Notes: a model not told the origin generated them from the letters alone. A stretch of DNA of 31,585 bases from CAWJEL01 sp964647255 (GCA_964647255.1 CAZYGI010000047.1:1-31585); one strand, 5' to 3'. Positions 7,289 through 16,307 are shown, counted from the stretch's first letter. Made by a program: numbers and translations.

Positions 7289-7346
7289 TCGTAGTGCCGA
7301 CTTTAGTCGTTCCGTCCGGCGTCAACGACTGAAGCCGTTACGACCA
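7289..7346. repeat. Imperfect inverted repeat (possible REP/MITE-like element)
   Basis: The left arm (7289-7311, containing CGACTTTAGTCGTT) and the right arm (7324-7346, containing AACGACTGAAGCCGTTACGA) are largely complementary around a 12-nt loop. I believe this arm type (AACGACTGAAGTCGTTAC) recurs in Chloroflexota and cyanobacterial genomes, but no second copy is in this window. It could fold as RNA in the leader of the surface protein gene. Confidence 0.55.
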
Positions 7347-7453
7347 ACCCCGGGCGCAATTCAGCTGGCGTGTACTGGTGCGAATCCCATGACGTTTCGG
7401 TCGCGCACACCATGCCTATCGCAAGCCGAACTGGCGCAGGTGGTGTCGCCTGT

Positions 7454-7468
7454 CACCTCAGGAGGTGA
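7454..7468 (+). promoter_or_regulatory. Ribosome binding site able to fold in a small hairpin
   Basis: The site GGAGGTGA (7461-7468) of the surface protein gene lies four bases before its ATG. CACCT (7454-7458) can pair with AGGTG (7463-7467), which would hide the site. Translation control is possible but the stem is only 5 bp. Confidence 0.3.
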
Positions 7469-7471
7469 AGC

Positions 7472-10400
7472 ATGAAACCCAGCATGTCCTTGCTTGTAGC
7501 CCTCGCCGTCACCCTGGCAGTGGTCTTTACAGGCCCCCTCCCAGTTGTGGCGGCAAACCCGTCGCCGGTGCAGATCTACTATGTGACGCTGCCGGAGCCT
7601 GACGGGCTGACGGTGCTTTCCGCCATCAACGGCGACGCCGTCGCTCCGATGTACACCTACTTCTCCATCGCCATCGCCCAGGAAAATGCATACGTCTACT
7701 ACGACCAATGGGAGAATGGCTATGCCGCGGACATCGCCAACCCGACGCCCGCCGAGATCTACAGCAGCACGACAAACCCGGCCGGCGTGCAAATCTGGGG
7801 CAACGGCGAGTCCGACGATGGCTGCGCCCCCAACATCAACGGCGTGGCCTTTACGTGCACAGATCTCGCCGATGTCCTCCATGCCGGCAATGTCATCATC
7901 CCGTACAACGCCGTCCCGCTCGTTGCGGGCGGCGCAAGCTATGTGCTCGACAACTTCAACACCTCGAGCCTGAGCAACGACAACGGCAGCGTCAACTGGT
8001 CGAGCAGTTGGGTCGAAACGGGCGATGACGGCGCGGCCAACGGCGGCGCCATCCGGATCAACTCGAACCCCAGCGGTGGTGGCACCAATCAGTTGCGCTT
8101 TACCGGCGCCGATGTCAATGACAGCATTGACCGTGGCGTGAACCTCTCGTCCGGGGACGCCTGCGCCACCTTGAGCTTCAGCTTGGGCCAGTTCGGGCCT
8201 GACCCAGCCGAAAACTTTGCCGTGCAGATGTCGCCGGATGGGAGCACCTACACCACCCTGGACACATTCACCAGCGCAAGCCCCAGCGGCGCCAAGAGCT
8301 ACACCCTCTCTCCGAGTTACTTCACCGCGAATGCCCGCGTGCGGTTCATCCTCCTGGGGGACGCCCTCGAATCCACCGAATACTATTCCGTGGACGACGC
8401 CCTGATCCAGTGGGGCTGTGCCGGCCGCGACCCCGCGGTGATCCGGTTTGACGGCCGGGACAAGGTCGGCGCCAGCAGTTCGATCGCCATGGCGCGCGCC
8501 ACGTGGGCCACCGGCTCCGGTACGCTGAACGCCTTTGCGCACGAGATGTACGCCACCTCGGAATGGGGCACGGAATACGAAGCGCCGGTCGGCCAGGACA
8601 CCACAAACGCTGGACAGATGTTCGAGTACAGCGGGCTGTCCGTCATGGCGGCGCAAAACGACACGACGGTGCAGGTGGATGCAAACGCGGACGGCATTTA
8701 CGGGACTTTCACCTTGCAGGAGGGCGGCAGCCGGTTGATCGGCGGCGTCCTCCAGGGTGCGCGCGTTCAGGCCAACAAGCCGGTCCAGGTGGTGCTGGTG
8801 ACAGGCGATGTCGGCAGCAACTACGCCTCGCGCGACATGAGCCTGCTGCCGATCGGCGCCTATGGCAGCTCCTGCTGGAGCCCGGTCGGGGTAAACACGG
8901 ATGATTGGCCGAACAGCACGGCCGGGCCGACCCGCCTGTATGTGTACAACCCCAGCACCAACGGCAGCATCTACATCACCTGTGAGCGGCTGACCACCGC
9001 GCCGACGACTTCCACCCAGGGCCCCATCGCGGCGCGTGGGGGGGTGACCCTCGATCTTGCCGACAACGAGGGCGCGCACTGCTTCGCTTCCAACAGCAGC
9101 GGGGTTGCGACATCCGACAAGATCTTCGCCATCGGGACCGTGGACACGGAAAACGCGGCTGGGGACTGGAGCTTCACGCTCTTCCCCGACAACTTCCTCT
9201 CGACCGATGCGCTGGTGGGACTGGGGCTGGGCCAGGATCCCACCACCGCCACGTTCACTGAGGACAGCAGCCCGCTGTGGGTGACCGCAGCGTGCAGCTC
9301 AGGCAGCACCTACGTGTACGTGGACTGGGATAACGACGGCGACTCTGACCCGATTGACACCAATGGCGACGGCCTTGCAGACACGACGGACATCAGCACC
9401 GACAACACGCGAGGGCTTACCGTCAACCGCCTGGCCTCGGTGCGCCTCTTCAAGCCCAGCGCCATCAGGAACGATCCCTACGACCAGAGCGGGGCGCGGG
9501 TCTGGAGCCGCACGGCCGACAATGTCCCGCTCCGCGCCAATGGGACCCCCGGCTGCAACCTGGCGCTGGCCTGGGGCCAGGATCCCCGGCGCTCCACCGC
9601 AGGCTCACCTGGCCTCGATGTGGGCACCTCGATTCCGCCGCTGCGGCTGCAGGAGGGCGCAAAGAGCCTGGCTCTCAAGACCGATGCCGACGGCGACGGC
9701 CAGCTCAGCGTCGGTGACACCGCCACTTACCGCATCACAATTCACAACATCGGCGCCGGCACGGTGAACGCTGTCACCGTCTCCGACACNNNNNNNNNNC
9801 GACCGGCACAACCTACGTCGCCAACACGACGCAATGGAGCACGGACGACGCCACCTGGACGAACATCAGCGATCCGAGCCCCGGCGTCTTGCCGCTGATC
9901 GGCGGCTACACCTTGGGCGATCTGGCGTCCGGCGCGTACTTCTATGTCCGGTTCGATGTCCTCCTGGGCAGCGCGCTTGACTATGATGAGCTCCTCAACT
10001 GCGAAACCACGGCCACGGCCGCGGGGACCTTCCAGCGGTGCGCCGACACCTTCGTGGCAACGCGCGACTGGGGCGACCTGCCCGATTCCTACGGCACGAC
10101 GCGCGCCGCAAATGGCCCGCGCCATTCTCCATCCGCGCTGAAACTGGGGGCGCTTTGGGATGACGACGTTCAGGGTCGGCCTTCCGCGGCCATAGATGAC
10201 GACAGCACGAACCTGGATGACGAGGACGGCATCGTCGCCCAGCCCTTCACCAACGCAACCACCGGCAACTTCCAGGTCACCGTGACCGGCGGCCCCGGCT
10301 GCCTGAACGCGTGGATGGACTTCACCAACGGGGCGACCGTGGGCGGGGACGGCGATTTCGGTGATACGCTCACCTACTCCGAGCAGATCGTCGTGAATCA

Positions 10401-11001
10401 ACCGGTCAACACGGGGACGCAGAACGTCAGCTTCAACGTCCCGTCGGGATTCCTGACCAGTGCAGGCAGTTATTATGCCCGCTTCCGCCTCAGCCCGACG
10501 CCGTGCACAACCACGATCGCACCGACCGGCTTCGTGAGCGGCGGCGAAGTGGAGGACTACCAGTTTACCTACGGTCCGCTGGCCGTGGATTTGGCGTCCT
10601 TCACCGCCGAGTCGAGCCGGGGCGGCGTGACGCTGGCGTGGGAGACCGTATCGGAGCAGGACCTCGCCGGCTTCAACGTGTACCGCAGCGCCGCGGCCGA
10701 TCAGCAAGGCGATCTGGTGGCGTCCCTGCCCGCGCAGACGCCCGGCAGCGGCGAAGGGGCGAGCTATACATGGCTTGATCCGAACGCCGTGCCGGACGCC
10801 ACTTACTTCTACTGGCTGGAGGACGTATCTCAGAACGGGACGCGCACGCTCCATGGGCCGGCGAGCGTGACTTACACTGCGCCGAACGCGGCGCATCTGA
10901 TGACGCTGGCCGCCCGGCCTGTGACCAGCGCCCTACCGTGGGCCGGCGCCTTGCTCCTCGTCTTGGGCGGCGGTGTGTTCCTTTGGCGGCGGCGACGGTA
11001 A
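7472..11001 (+). CDS. Large secreted cell-surface protein (DUF11, GEVED, FN3-like, C-terminal anchor), interrupted by a gap
   Basis: A single gene is split by the Ns at 9790-9799. The frame changes there, so the true gap is not 10 bases and the length (about 1170 residues) is approximate. A signal peptide covers about residues 1-28 (cleavage near VVAA-NP). A long N-terminal region with a beta-rich, lectin-like insert (about 155-320) follows. Next are an Asp-rich calcium-binding-like stretch (DWDNDGDSDPIDTNGDG) and a DUF11 domain beginning at about 732 (DADGDGQLSVGDTATY), into which the gap falls. Behind the gap come a GEVED domain (SGGEVEDYQFTY), an FN3-like domain (LASFTAESS to VTYTAP) and a membrane helix ending in WRRRR. 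It is a wall or envelope protein, probably adhesive; there is no enzyme motif. The start is fixed by GGAGGTGA at four bases. A 17-bp hairpin follows its stop. Confidence 0.85.
9790..9799. other. Assembly gap (10 Ns) inside the surface protein gene
   Basis: Ten Ns interrupt the DUF11 domain. The upstream frame ends in AVTVSD and the downstream frame resumes with TGTTYVANTTQWS, which is normal DUF11 continuation, but in another frame. The number of Ns is therefore a placeholder. Confidence 0.95.
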
Positions 11002-11023
11002 GCCCGGCTTTTAGGGGCGATGC

Positions 11024-11068
11024 TCTGCCGGCTCAGACGGAAAACCCGACCCCGTCTGAGCCGGCAGA
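11024..11068 (+). terminator. Perfect 17-bp hairpin between surface protein and PqqD-like genes
   Basis: TCTGCCGGCTCAGACGG (11024-11040) pairs perfectly with 11052-11068 around an 11-nt A/C-rich loop. No T-tract follows on the plus strand, so it is not a standard intrinsic terminator; it could stabilise the upstream mRNA end or be a pause or binding site. It lies 22 bp after the surface protein stop and 45 bp before the PqqD-like start. Confidence 0.5.
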
Positions 11069-11113
11069 TCGAGCGGCTGGCCGGCGCGGTTGCAAGCCAG
11101 CACCGGCGTCAAC

Positions 11114-11407
11114 ATGCAGGTGGACATCGTGATCAACAACGCAACGCGCATTCCCATACACCATGCTCGCACTGCCTCCCGCATCTTCAGCGGTGAGGCG
11201 GTCGTGATCAGCCCGACCGAGAACATGGTGCGCATGTTCAACCCGGTTGGTTCGCGCATCTGGGAGCTGGCGGACGGCTCGCGCACGGTGGCGCAGATCG
11301 CCGCCGTGCTCACAGATGAGTACGAGATTGACGCCGGGCATGCGCTCCGCAGTGCTGAGGCATTTATCGAGGCATTAGTGGACAAAGGCTTGCTCGCTTG
11401 GGCCTGA
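11114..11407 (+). CDS. PqqD-fold peptide-binding protein
   Basis: This 97-residue protein has the PqqD/RRE fold, which binds the leader of a precursor peptide and presents it to a modifying enzyme. Family features are the strand region with GEAVVISP, the core MFNPVGSRIWELADGSRTVAQIA, a helix around LTDEYEID, and the closing pattern FIEALVDKGLLAWA. It lacks PQQ-specific context; no pqqA, pqqB or pqqC is near. The next gene, 30 bases on, is a radical SAM/SPASM enzyme, and the third is a small peptide, the usual order of a ribosomal peptide modification cassette. The ATG at 11114 has no clear ribosome binding site; an in-frame TTG at 11090 is the alternative and would add eight residues. Family assignment is firm; the partner peptide is inferred. 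Confidence 0.88.
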   Translation: MQVDIVINNATRIPIHHARTASRIFSGEAVVISPTENMVRMFNPVGSRIWELADGSRTVAQIAAVLTDEYEIDAGHALRSAEAFIEALVDKGLLAWA

Positions 11408-11437
11408 ACGAAGCCGCGACACGTAGGTGTAACGCTC

Positions 11438-12544
11438 ATGGATGATGCAAACTGGGCCGCGCTCCAGGAGGGCTTCGATGCATGCGGGCCGCGCGGTGAG
11501 CCGGACGATCCGTACGAGATGCTGCAGGCGCGGCTGCGCCGGGAACATGTGCCCTTCGCCGTGCTCTGGGAGCTGACGCATCGCTGCAACCTGCGCTGCG
11601 TGATGTGTTACAACGTGCGGCGGCCCGAACCGGAGCTGACGACCGCTGAATGCCTCGACGTGTTGGAACAATTGGCCGCAGCCGGCACGCTGCGGCTGAT
11701 TCTCACCGGCGGTGAGATCCTGACCCGACACGATTTCTTTGTCATTGCGGAACGGGCGCGCGCGTTGGCCTTCTCTTTGGAGCTGAAGACCAACGGCACC
11801 CTGGTCACGCCGGCGATAGCCGACCGCATTGCAGGCCTGACGCCGTTGCAGGTTGACATCAGCCTGTTGGGCGCCACACCGGAGACCTGCGACACGATCA
11901 TGGGCCGGCGCGGCGCCCTGAGACGCGTCCTGCGCGGTGTCCTTCTGCTGCAAGAACGGGGCATCCGCGTCAAGCTCAACACGCTGCTGATGAGCCTGAA
12001 TATCGTCGAACGCCAGGCAATGCTTGAAATGGCCCTCGAGTTGGGGGTGGACTACGAGCAAGTCTTCAAGATCTCACAGGCGGACGACGGCGATAGCGAA
12101 GCGATCCGCCATCAACTGAGCATTGCCCAGATGGCCGCGGCGCTGAAAGCCGATAAGACGCCCTTCAAAGCACGCGCACCCACACCGGAGGCGCGCGCCT
12201 GCCAGGTTGGGCTTTCGAGTTGCCTGATTGATCCTTACGGGATCGTGTATCCATGCATCGAGCTGCGCATCCCCGCCGGGCGCCTGGCCGGTGTGGAGCG
12301 GCGCAAATTCGCCGAAATCTGGGCCGAGGGGCCGATTTTCCGCCAGTTGCGGGCCAACCACACCTACCGGAACCTCGCGGAATGCCTGGCCTGCCCAATT
12401 AATCGCTACTGCGAGGGGCGTTGCTCCGGGCTGGCGTGGAAAGAACATGGCGATCTTTTCCGCAGCCACAGGCAGGCGTGTCTGCATGCGCAGGCTCGCT
12501 TTGCGGAACAACATCCCGGAGCGCCGATCCCCGACGTGCCATGA
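11438..12544 (+). CDS. Radical SAM/SPASM peptide-modifying enzyme
   Basis: This 368-residue enzyme carries the radical SAM cluster motif CNLRCVMC (C50, C54, C57) and a GGE-type segment (LTGGEIL). Its C-terminal SPASM domain has C255, C262 and C273 around CLIDPYGIVYPC, then C316-x2-C319-x5-C325-x3-C329 and C348, enough to hold two auxiliary 4Fe-4S clusters. Enzymes of this layout make thioether or carbon-carbon links, epimers or related changes in ribosomal peptides, or mature protein cofactors. The PqqD-like gene upstream and the 63-residue peptide gene 18 bases downstream give it a probable binding partner and substrate. No heme or PQQ genes are close. An additional N-terminal part (1-40) precedes the barrel. 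The ATG at 11438 has TAGGTG upstream. The exact chemistry cannot be read from the sequence. Confidence 0.92.
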   Translation: MDDANWAALQEGFDACGPRGEPDDPYEMLQARLRREHVPFAVLWELTHRCNLRCVMCYNVRRPEPELTTAECLDVLEQLAAAGTLRLILTGGEILTRHDFFVIAERARALAFSLELKTNGTLVTPAIADRIAGLTPLQVDISLLGATPETCDTIMGRRGALRRVLRGVLLLQERGIRVKLNTLLMSLNIVERQAMLEMALELGVDYEQVFKISQADDGDSEAIRHQLSIAQMAAALKADKTPFKARAPTPEARACQVGLSSCLIDPYGIVYPCIELRIPAGRLAGVERRKFAEIWAEGPIFRQLRANHTYRNLAECLACPINRYCEGRCSGLAWKEHGDLFRSHRQACLHAQARFAEQHPGAPIPDVP

Positions 12545-12562
12545 TTCGCCAAAGGAGGACCT

Positions 12563-12754
12563 ATGAGCACTGAACCGTTCGAGCGAAGAATCCCTGCCCC
12601 CCCTGCACGCGAGCGCTGGGAGGAGCCAAGCATCGTGTTGGAGCGATCGTTGCAGGTTTCGGCCCAACAGGGCGGGCCGTTCGACAATCCGTACGGGCAG
12701 CCGCCTGCCGGTCTTATGGGACCGCTCAATACTTCAGGTGGTGTCTGCTATTAG
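12563..12754 (+). CDS. Candidate precursor peptide for the radical SAM enzyme (63 residues)
   Basis: A short gene with a strong AGGAGG four bases before its ATG follows the radical SAM gene by 18 bases. The peptide begins MSTEPFERRIPAPP and has a leader-like middle (RWEEPSIVLERSLQVSAQ) in which W-x-x-P-x-I recalls the Y-x-x-P-type recognition element of peptide leaders. QQGG follows as a possible cleavage site, then a Gly/Pro/Asn-rich tail ending NTSGGVCY. The only cysteine is next to last, and there are two tyrosines (one C-terminal) and one Met in the tail. Size, position and the leader/core split fit a precursor modified by the PqqD-like/radical SAM pair; processing by the downstream peptidases is possible. 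I know no exact family for it. A structured terminator-like element follows its stop. Confidence 0.7.
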   Translation: MSTEPFERRIPAPPARERWEEPSIVLERSLQVSAQQGGPFDNPYGQPPAGLMGPLNTSGGVCY

Positions 12755-12789
12755 CCAGATGGGGAGCGAGAAAAACGGGCCTCCCGTGC

Positions 12790-12857
12790 GACGGCAGCCA
12801 CGCCTGCGCTTGTGTGCTTCAAGCCCGCCAACGCAGATGCGGCAGCCGTCTTTTTTT
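12790..12857 (+). terminator. Branched hairpin with T-tract behind the peptide gene
   Basis: An outer stem GACGGC (12790-12795) with GCCGTC (12845-12850) is followed directly by seven Ts (12851-12857). Inside are CTGCG/CGCAG (12804-12808 with 12832-12836) and CTTG/CAAG (12809-12812 with 12820-12823). It may stop part of the transcripts after the peptide gene, so that the peptide is made in excess over the protease behind it. The outer stem is short and its loop long, so efficiency is uncertain. Confidence 0.45.
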
Positions 12858-12872
12858 CCAGGCAGAGACAGA

Positions 12873-15800
12873 ATGCAGCGACTGATATCGCGCCTCCCCT
12901 TGACGGCCATACTTTTGGGGCTGGTCGGCTTTCCCCTTGCCATGCAGCCTCCGAGAGCAGCCGCCCCGGAAAGTGACAAGACGATTACCTTGCGGGTGCG
13001 CACCCCCGAATACCGGCTCGATGGCGCCGGGTTGCGCGTGCCCGGTTATCCGGAGAATGACGTCCCGGCCGCGCCCCGCCTGCCTGTCTACGGGACAACG
13101 GTCGAGCTGCCGCCGACCGGCGATTACACGATATCCTATCGCGCCGCCCGCAGCCGGGTGATTGACGCTCCCGACCTCCTGCCCTCGGTGCCCGTGTACC
13201 GGCTGCCGACGCCAGGCCCCGAAAGCGAAACCGCCGATGGGGATCTGCCGCCCCCGATCTCGGTGACGACGCTGCCCGATCCCGCGATCTATCAGCGTGA
13301 TCGCTTCTACCCGGCCGCGGCGGTCGAGCCGGGGAACGTGCTGTGGCAACGCGGCCGGAGGCTGCTGGTGCTGCGCGTCTTCCCCTTCCAATACAACCCG
13401 GTCGCGGGCAAGCTGCGCTATCATCCCGACCTGTTGATCACCATCAAGGTCAAGACAAAAAACCAGCCGGCGGATAGCACAGACGCCCCGCGCCCTGTCC
13501 CGACCGGCCCCCCCCCGGCGGCAGCTACACCCGGCGGAGGAGCCGTGCGCATCCGCACCGCTGACCGCGGGATGCACCGCCTGACCTACAGCGATCTGCA
13601 GAACGCGGCTGTCCCGGTGGCAAACGCGGACCCCGCCACCTTTGCCATGAGCTGTGCGGGCGTAGCAGTGGCGATCCAGGTCACCGGAGCCGAGGACGGC
13701 CGCTTCGATCCGGGCGATCTCATCATCTTCTACGCCGAACCGTACGAGGGACGATACATGACGCAAAACGTCTATTGGCTCACTTACGGGGACCAATCAC
13801 CGGCCGCCCCGCTTCGGATAGCCGAACGCACCGCAACACCGACCGGATCGGAGCCGGTGGTGGACGTCATCACACAAACCGTGCATATCGAGTATGACCG
13901 GGGCTACTACAGCGATTACCCGCTGCCTGCGGATGCCGACCATTTCTTCGATACGCCAATCAACGTCACCGCGCCCGGCGCCGTGGTCACGCGCATCTAC
14001 GCCTTGGGCCTGGACGATCCGCTGATCCTCCCGGCCGCGACGCCGACGGCCACGCTCACCCCCACTTCGACGCCGACACTAACCGAGACGCCGACCGAAA
14101 CACCCATGCTGACCGAAACGCCCACGCCCACTTCGACGCCGGCACTGACCGAGACGCCCACCGAGACGCCGTCAGACGCGCGCGCCTTGCGGCGCGGGCA
14201 GACGACAGCGACCCCACCGAAGAGGGCCGCGGGGCCCGCGACGCCCACCGGGATCCCGGTAAGGCGCATCAAGGTGCAGGCCAAGCTTTACGGCGGCTGG
14301 GGGCAGACCGTAAACCCGGATCAATCGGTGGAGCTCCTGCTGAACGGTCATACCGTCAGCAGATTTCAGTGGGACGGGCAGGTCGGGTTTGCGGGGACAG
14401 CGACGGCGCCGGCGGAGTGGTTGAATGAGTCCGGCAACCAACTGCAGTTGGCCGGCGCGCTGGCCCAGCTCAGCGGGGTCAGCAGCTACCGGGTCTACCC
14501 GGATTGGGTTGACTTCAGCTATCCAGCCCGGGCGGATGCGGAGGGAGATCGGATCTACATCGAGGGGCTGGAGGTCACGGGTGCTGCCGCCCAGGTGGTC
14601 GTGAGCGGCTTCACCACCGACACGGTCCGGGTCTACGATGTGCGCACCCCCCGACAGCCGGTTGAGCTGACAACCGTCCAGGCCGTATCCGGAGACAATG
14701 GCTACACGATCCAGTTCTGGGATGATTGGAGTGCTGGCGACCCGGCGCCGGGCTACGCGCTGACCACCCGGGCCGCGCTGATCGCGCCGGCTGCGGTGGA
14801 GGCGGCCGCGATCCCGCATCTGCGTGACCCGGCGAACGCCGCCGATTACATCGCCATCTACCACGCCGCACTGTGGGGCGACTCCCTGGCTGCGCTGTTG
14901 GCACAGCGGGAGGCTCAAGGCCTGCGGGTGATGGCCGTGGATGTGCAGGAGGTCTACGACGAGTTCAGCGCGGGCCGGCTCGATCCGCAGGCGATCCGCG
15001 ACTTCCTGAGCTATGCGTATCATCACTGGAACGCGGGCGGCGCGCCGCCGAAATACGTCCTGCTGGTGGGGGACGGTCACTACGATTTCAAAAACGTCCA
15101 GACGGACATCCCGAACTTCATTCCCCCCTACTTGCTCGACATTGATCCCTGGATCGGCGAGACGGCAGCCGACAACCGGTATGTCAGCGTTGACCCCGCG
15201 GGCGATGCCAACGACTATCTGCCCGACATGGCAATCGGCCGCATCCCGGCGCGCAGCCTGGCGGACGTGACCGCCGTGGTCAGCAAGACGTTGGCCTACG
15301 CCGATCCTGCAACAACGCCCGCCGGAGCCTGGGACAGCCGGATCGTCTTCGTCGCGGACGATGACGCCAACTACGCCGGTAATTTTCATGCGATCAGCGA
15401 CGAGGTGCGCACAAACTGGCTGCCGTCGGAGTATGCGAGTCCACGGATTTACTACCGGATGGACACGGATCATGACACCGGCGATGAGATGCGCGCGGCG
15501 ATCAAGGCCGAGTTCAACAACCGGGCGGTGATGCTGCAATGGTTCGGCCACGCGTCCCGCTTCCGGTGGGGCAGCATCAGCATGTTCAACGTCTACGATC
15601 CCCCTGCGCTCGACGACAATACGGCTGTGCCCTTCAGCCTCGCCTATTCCTGCTGGGCGGGCTACTTTATCAGCCTCCTCAATGGGGGACAGCAAACGCT
15701 GGGCGAGGCGCTGGTGCTCCAGGCCGGGCGAGGCTCGGTGGTGGACCTTTCACCGAGCGGCGAGCACCTGGGCGAAGCGTTGCTCAAGCTCGATCAGGCC

Positions 15801-16307
15801 ATAATTGCGGCGGTTTTTCGCGATCGGATACGCACGGTGGGCGAGGCGGTCAATCAAGCCAAGCTGTATTACGCCGCCAACACCGCCGCTTGGCCGGATG
15901 TGGTGGACACATCGGTGCTTTTCGGAGATCCTGCGGTACAATTGCGCGTGCCGGTGACGCCTCCGGCAGCGCCGGCGATCGCTGCATCGGTGGCCAATTC
16001 CGCGGTTGCCTTGACGTGGGATCACCTCGCCGATAGCCAGGAGTATGAGATCTGGCGCGGTGCAAATCCTTATTTCGAGCCAGCGGCCGAAGGCGTCCAT
16101 GTGACGACGGTCAAGGCTGGCTTCTACGGCGCGGGGACGCTGCTCCAGGAGGCGGATGATGGCAGCCTGCCCACACCCGGCGTTCAGACGCTCGGCGACG
16201 TGAACCACAATTACTTTTGGGTCGTCCGCAGCCGGAACGGCGATGGCGTGTCCGGCAACTCCAATCGCGTGGGCGAGTTCGCTTTTGCCATCGTGGCGGG
16301 GGACTGA
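12873..16307 (+). CDS. Secreted gingipain-like C25 cysteine protease with C-terminal FN3-like domain
   Basis: This 1144-residue secreted protein has a signal peptide (MQRLISRLPLTAILLGLVGF to about residue 30), then a propeptide-like beta domain (TPEYRLDGAGL, PRLPVYGTTVELP). A Thr/Pro linker lies at about 388-435, followed by the C25 caspase-fold domain at about 650-1030. Family motifs are DYIAIYH, LLVGDGHYDFK and GETAADNRY. The probable catalytic pair is His893 in WFGHAS and Cys927 in YSCWAGYF, with the 34-residue distance expected for gingipains. A C-terminal FN3-like domain (about 1030-1144) ends in VGEFAFAIVAGD. No type IX sorting domain is seen, so export should be by Sec. A longer frame from 12738 would put 45 residues before the signal peptide and is rejected. 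It follows the peptide gene and could mature or export the product, or degrade outer proteins. Confidence 0.85.
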   Translation: MQRLISRLPLTAILLGLVGFPLAMQPPRAAAPESDKTITLRVRTPEYRLDGAGLRVPGYPENDVPAAPRLPVYGTTVELPPTGDYTISYRAARSRVIDAPDLLPSVPVYRLPTPGPESETADGDLPPPISVTTLPDPAIYQRDRFYPAAAVEPGNVLWQRGRRLLVLRVFPFQYNPVAGKLRYHPDLLITIKVKTKNQPADSTDAPRPVPTGPPPAAATPGGGAVRIRTADRGMHRLTYSDLQNAAVPVANADPATFAMSCAGVAVAIQVTGAEDGRFDPGDLIIFYAEPYEGRYMTQNVYWLTYGDQSPAAPLRIAERTATPTGSEPVVDVITQTVHIEYDRGYYSDYPLPADADHFFDTPINVTAPGAVVTRIYALGLDDPLILPAATPTATLTPTSTPTLTETPTETPMLTETPTPTSTPALTETPTETPSDARALRRGQTTATPPKRAAGPATPTGIPVRRIKVQAKLYGGWGQTVNPDQSVELLLNGHTVSRFQWDGQVGFAGTATAPAEWLNESGNQLQLAGALAQLSGVSSYRVYPDWVDFSYPARADAEGDRIYIEGLEVTGAAAQVVVSGFTTDTVRVYDVRTPRQPVELTTVQAVSGDNGYTIQFWDDWSAGDPAPGYALTTRAALIAPAAVEAAAIPHLRDPANAADYIAIYHAALWGDSLAALLAQREAQGLRVMAVDVQEVYDEFSAGRLDPQAIRDFLSYAYHHWNAGGAPPKYVLLVGDGHYDFKNVQTDIPNFIPPYLLDIDPWIGETAADNRYVSVDPAGDANDYLPDMAIGRIPARSLADVTAVVSKTLAYADPATTPAGAWDSRIVFVADDDANYAGNFHAISDEVRTNWLPSEYASPRIYYRMDTDHDTGDEMRAAIKAEFNNRAVMLQWFGHASRFRWGSISMFNVYDPPALDDNTAVPFSLAYSCWAGYFISLLNGGQQTLGEALVLQAGRGSVVDLSPSGEHLGEALLKLDQAIIAAVFRDRIRTVGEAVNQAKLYYAANTAAWPDVVDTSVLFGDPAVQLRVPVTPPAAPAIAASVANSAVALTWDHLADSQEYEIWRGANPYFEPAAEGVHVTTVKAGFYGAGTLLQEADDGSLPTPGVQTLGDVNHNYFWVVRSRNGDGVSGNSNRVGEFAFAIVAGD
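14061..14170 (+). repeat. 66-bp direct repeat coding for the Thr/Pro linker
   Basis: Two units starting CCCACTTCGACGCCG at 14061 and 14127 encode TSTP-L/A-TETPTETP. They make the flexible linker of the first C25 protease. The paralogous protease at 16843 has no such linker at the same place, so the repeat is an insertion or expansion. Confidence 0.7.

Noticed and set aside
7370..7390. tRNA T-arm-like string GGTGCGAATCCC
   Set aside because: The loop differs from TTCGA and no acceptor, D or anticodon arms can be placed around it; a cobalamin riboswitch was also considered but its conserved boxes are missing.
7361..9079. 572-codon minus-strand frame
   Set aside because: Antisense to the signal peptide and N-terminal part of the surface protein; its composition is that of a shadow frame and no motif is present.
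11114..12544. PQQ biosynthesis genes pqqD and pqqE
   Set aside because: No pqqA-like Glu/Tyr peptide, pqqB or pqqC is present; the downstream peptide lacks the E-x3-Y motif of PqqA.
12738..12872. 45-codon N-terminal extension of the first C25 protease
   Set aside because: It would place a charged non-signal stretch before a good signal peptide and run through the terminator-like hairpin; ATG at 12873 is the better start.
14172..15695. 507-codon minus-strand frame, and similar ones at 15750-17198, 21819-23033, 23121-24509, 24792-26549 and 26149-27597
   Set aside because: All oppose genes with clear families and conserved motifs, have no ribosome binding site of note and show no recognisable domain.
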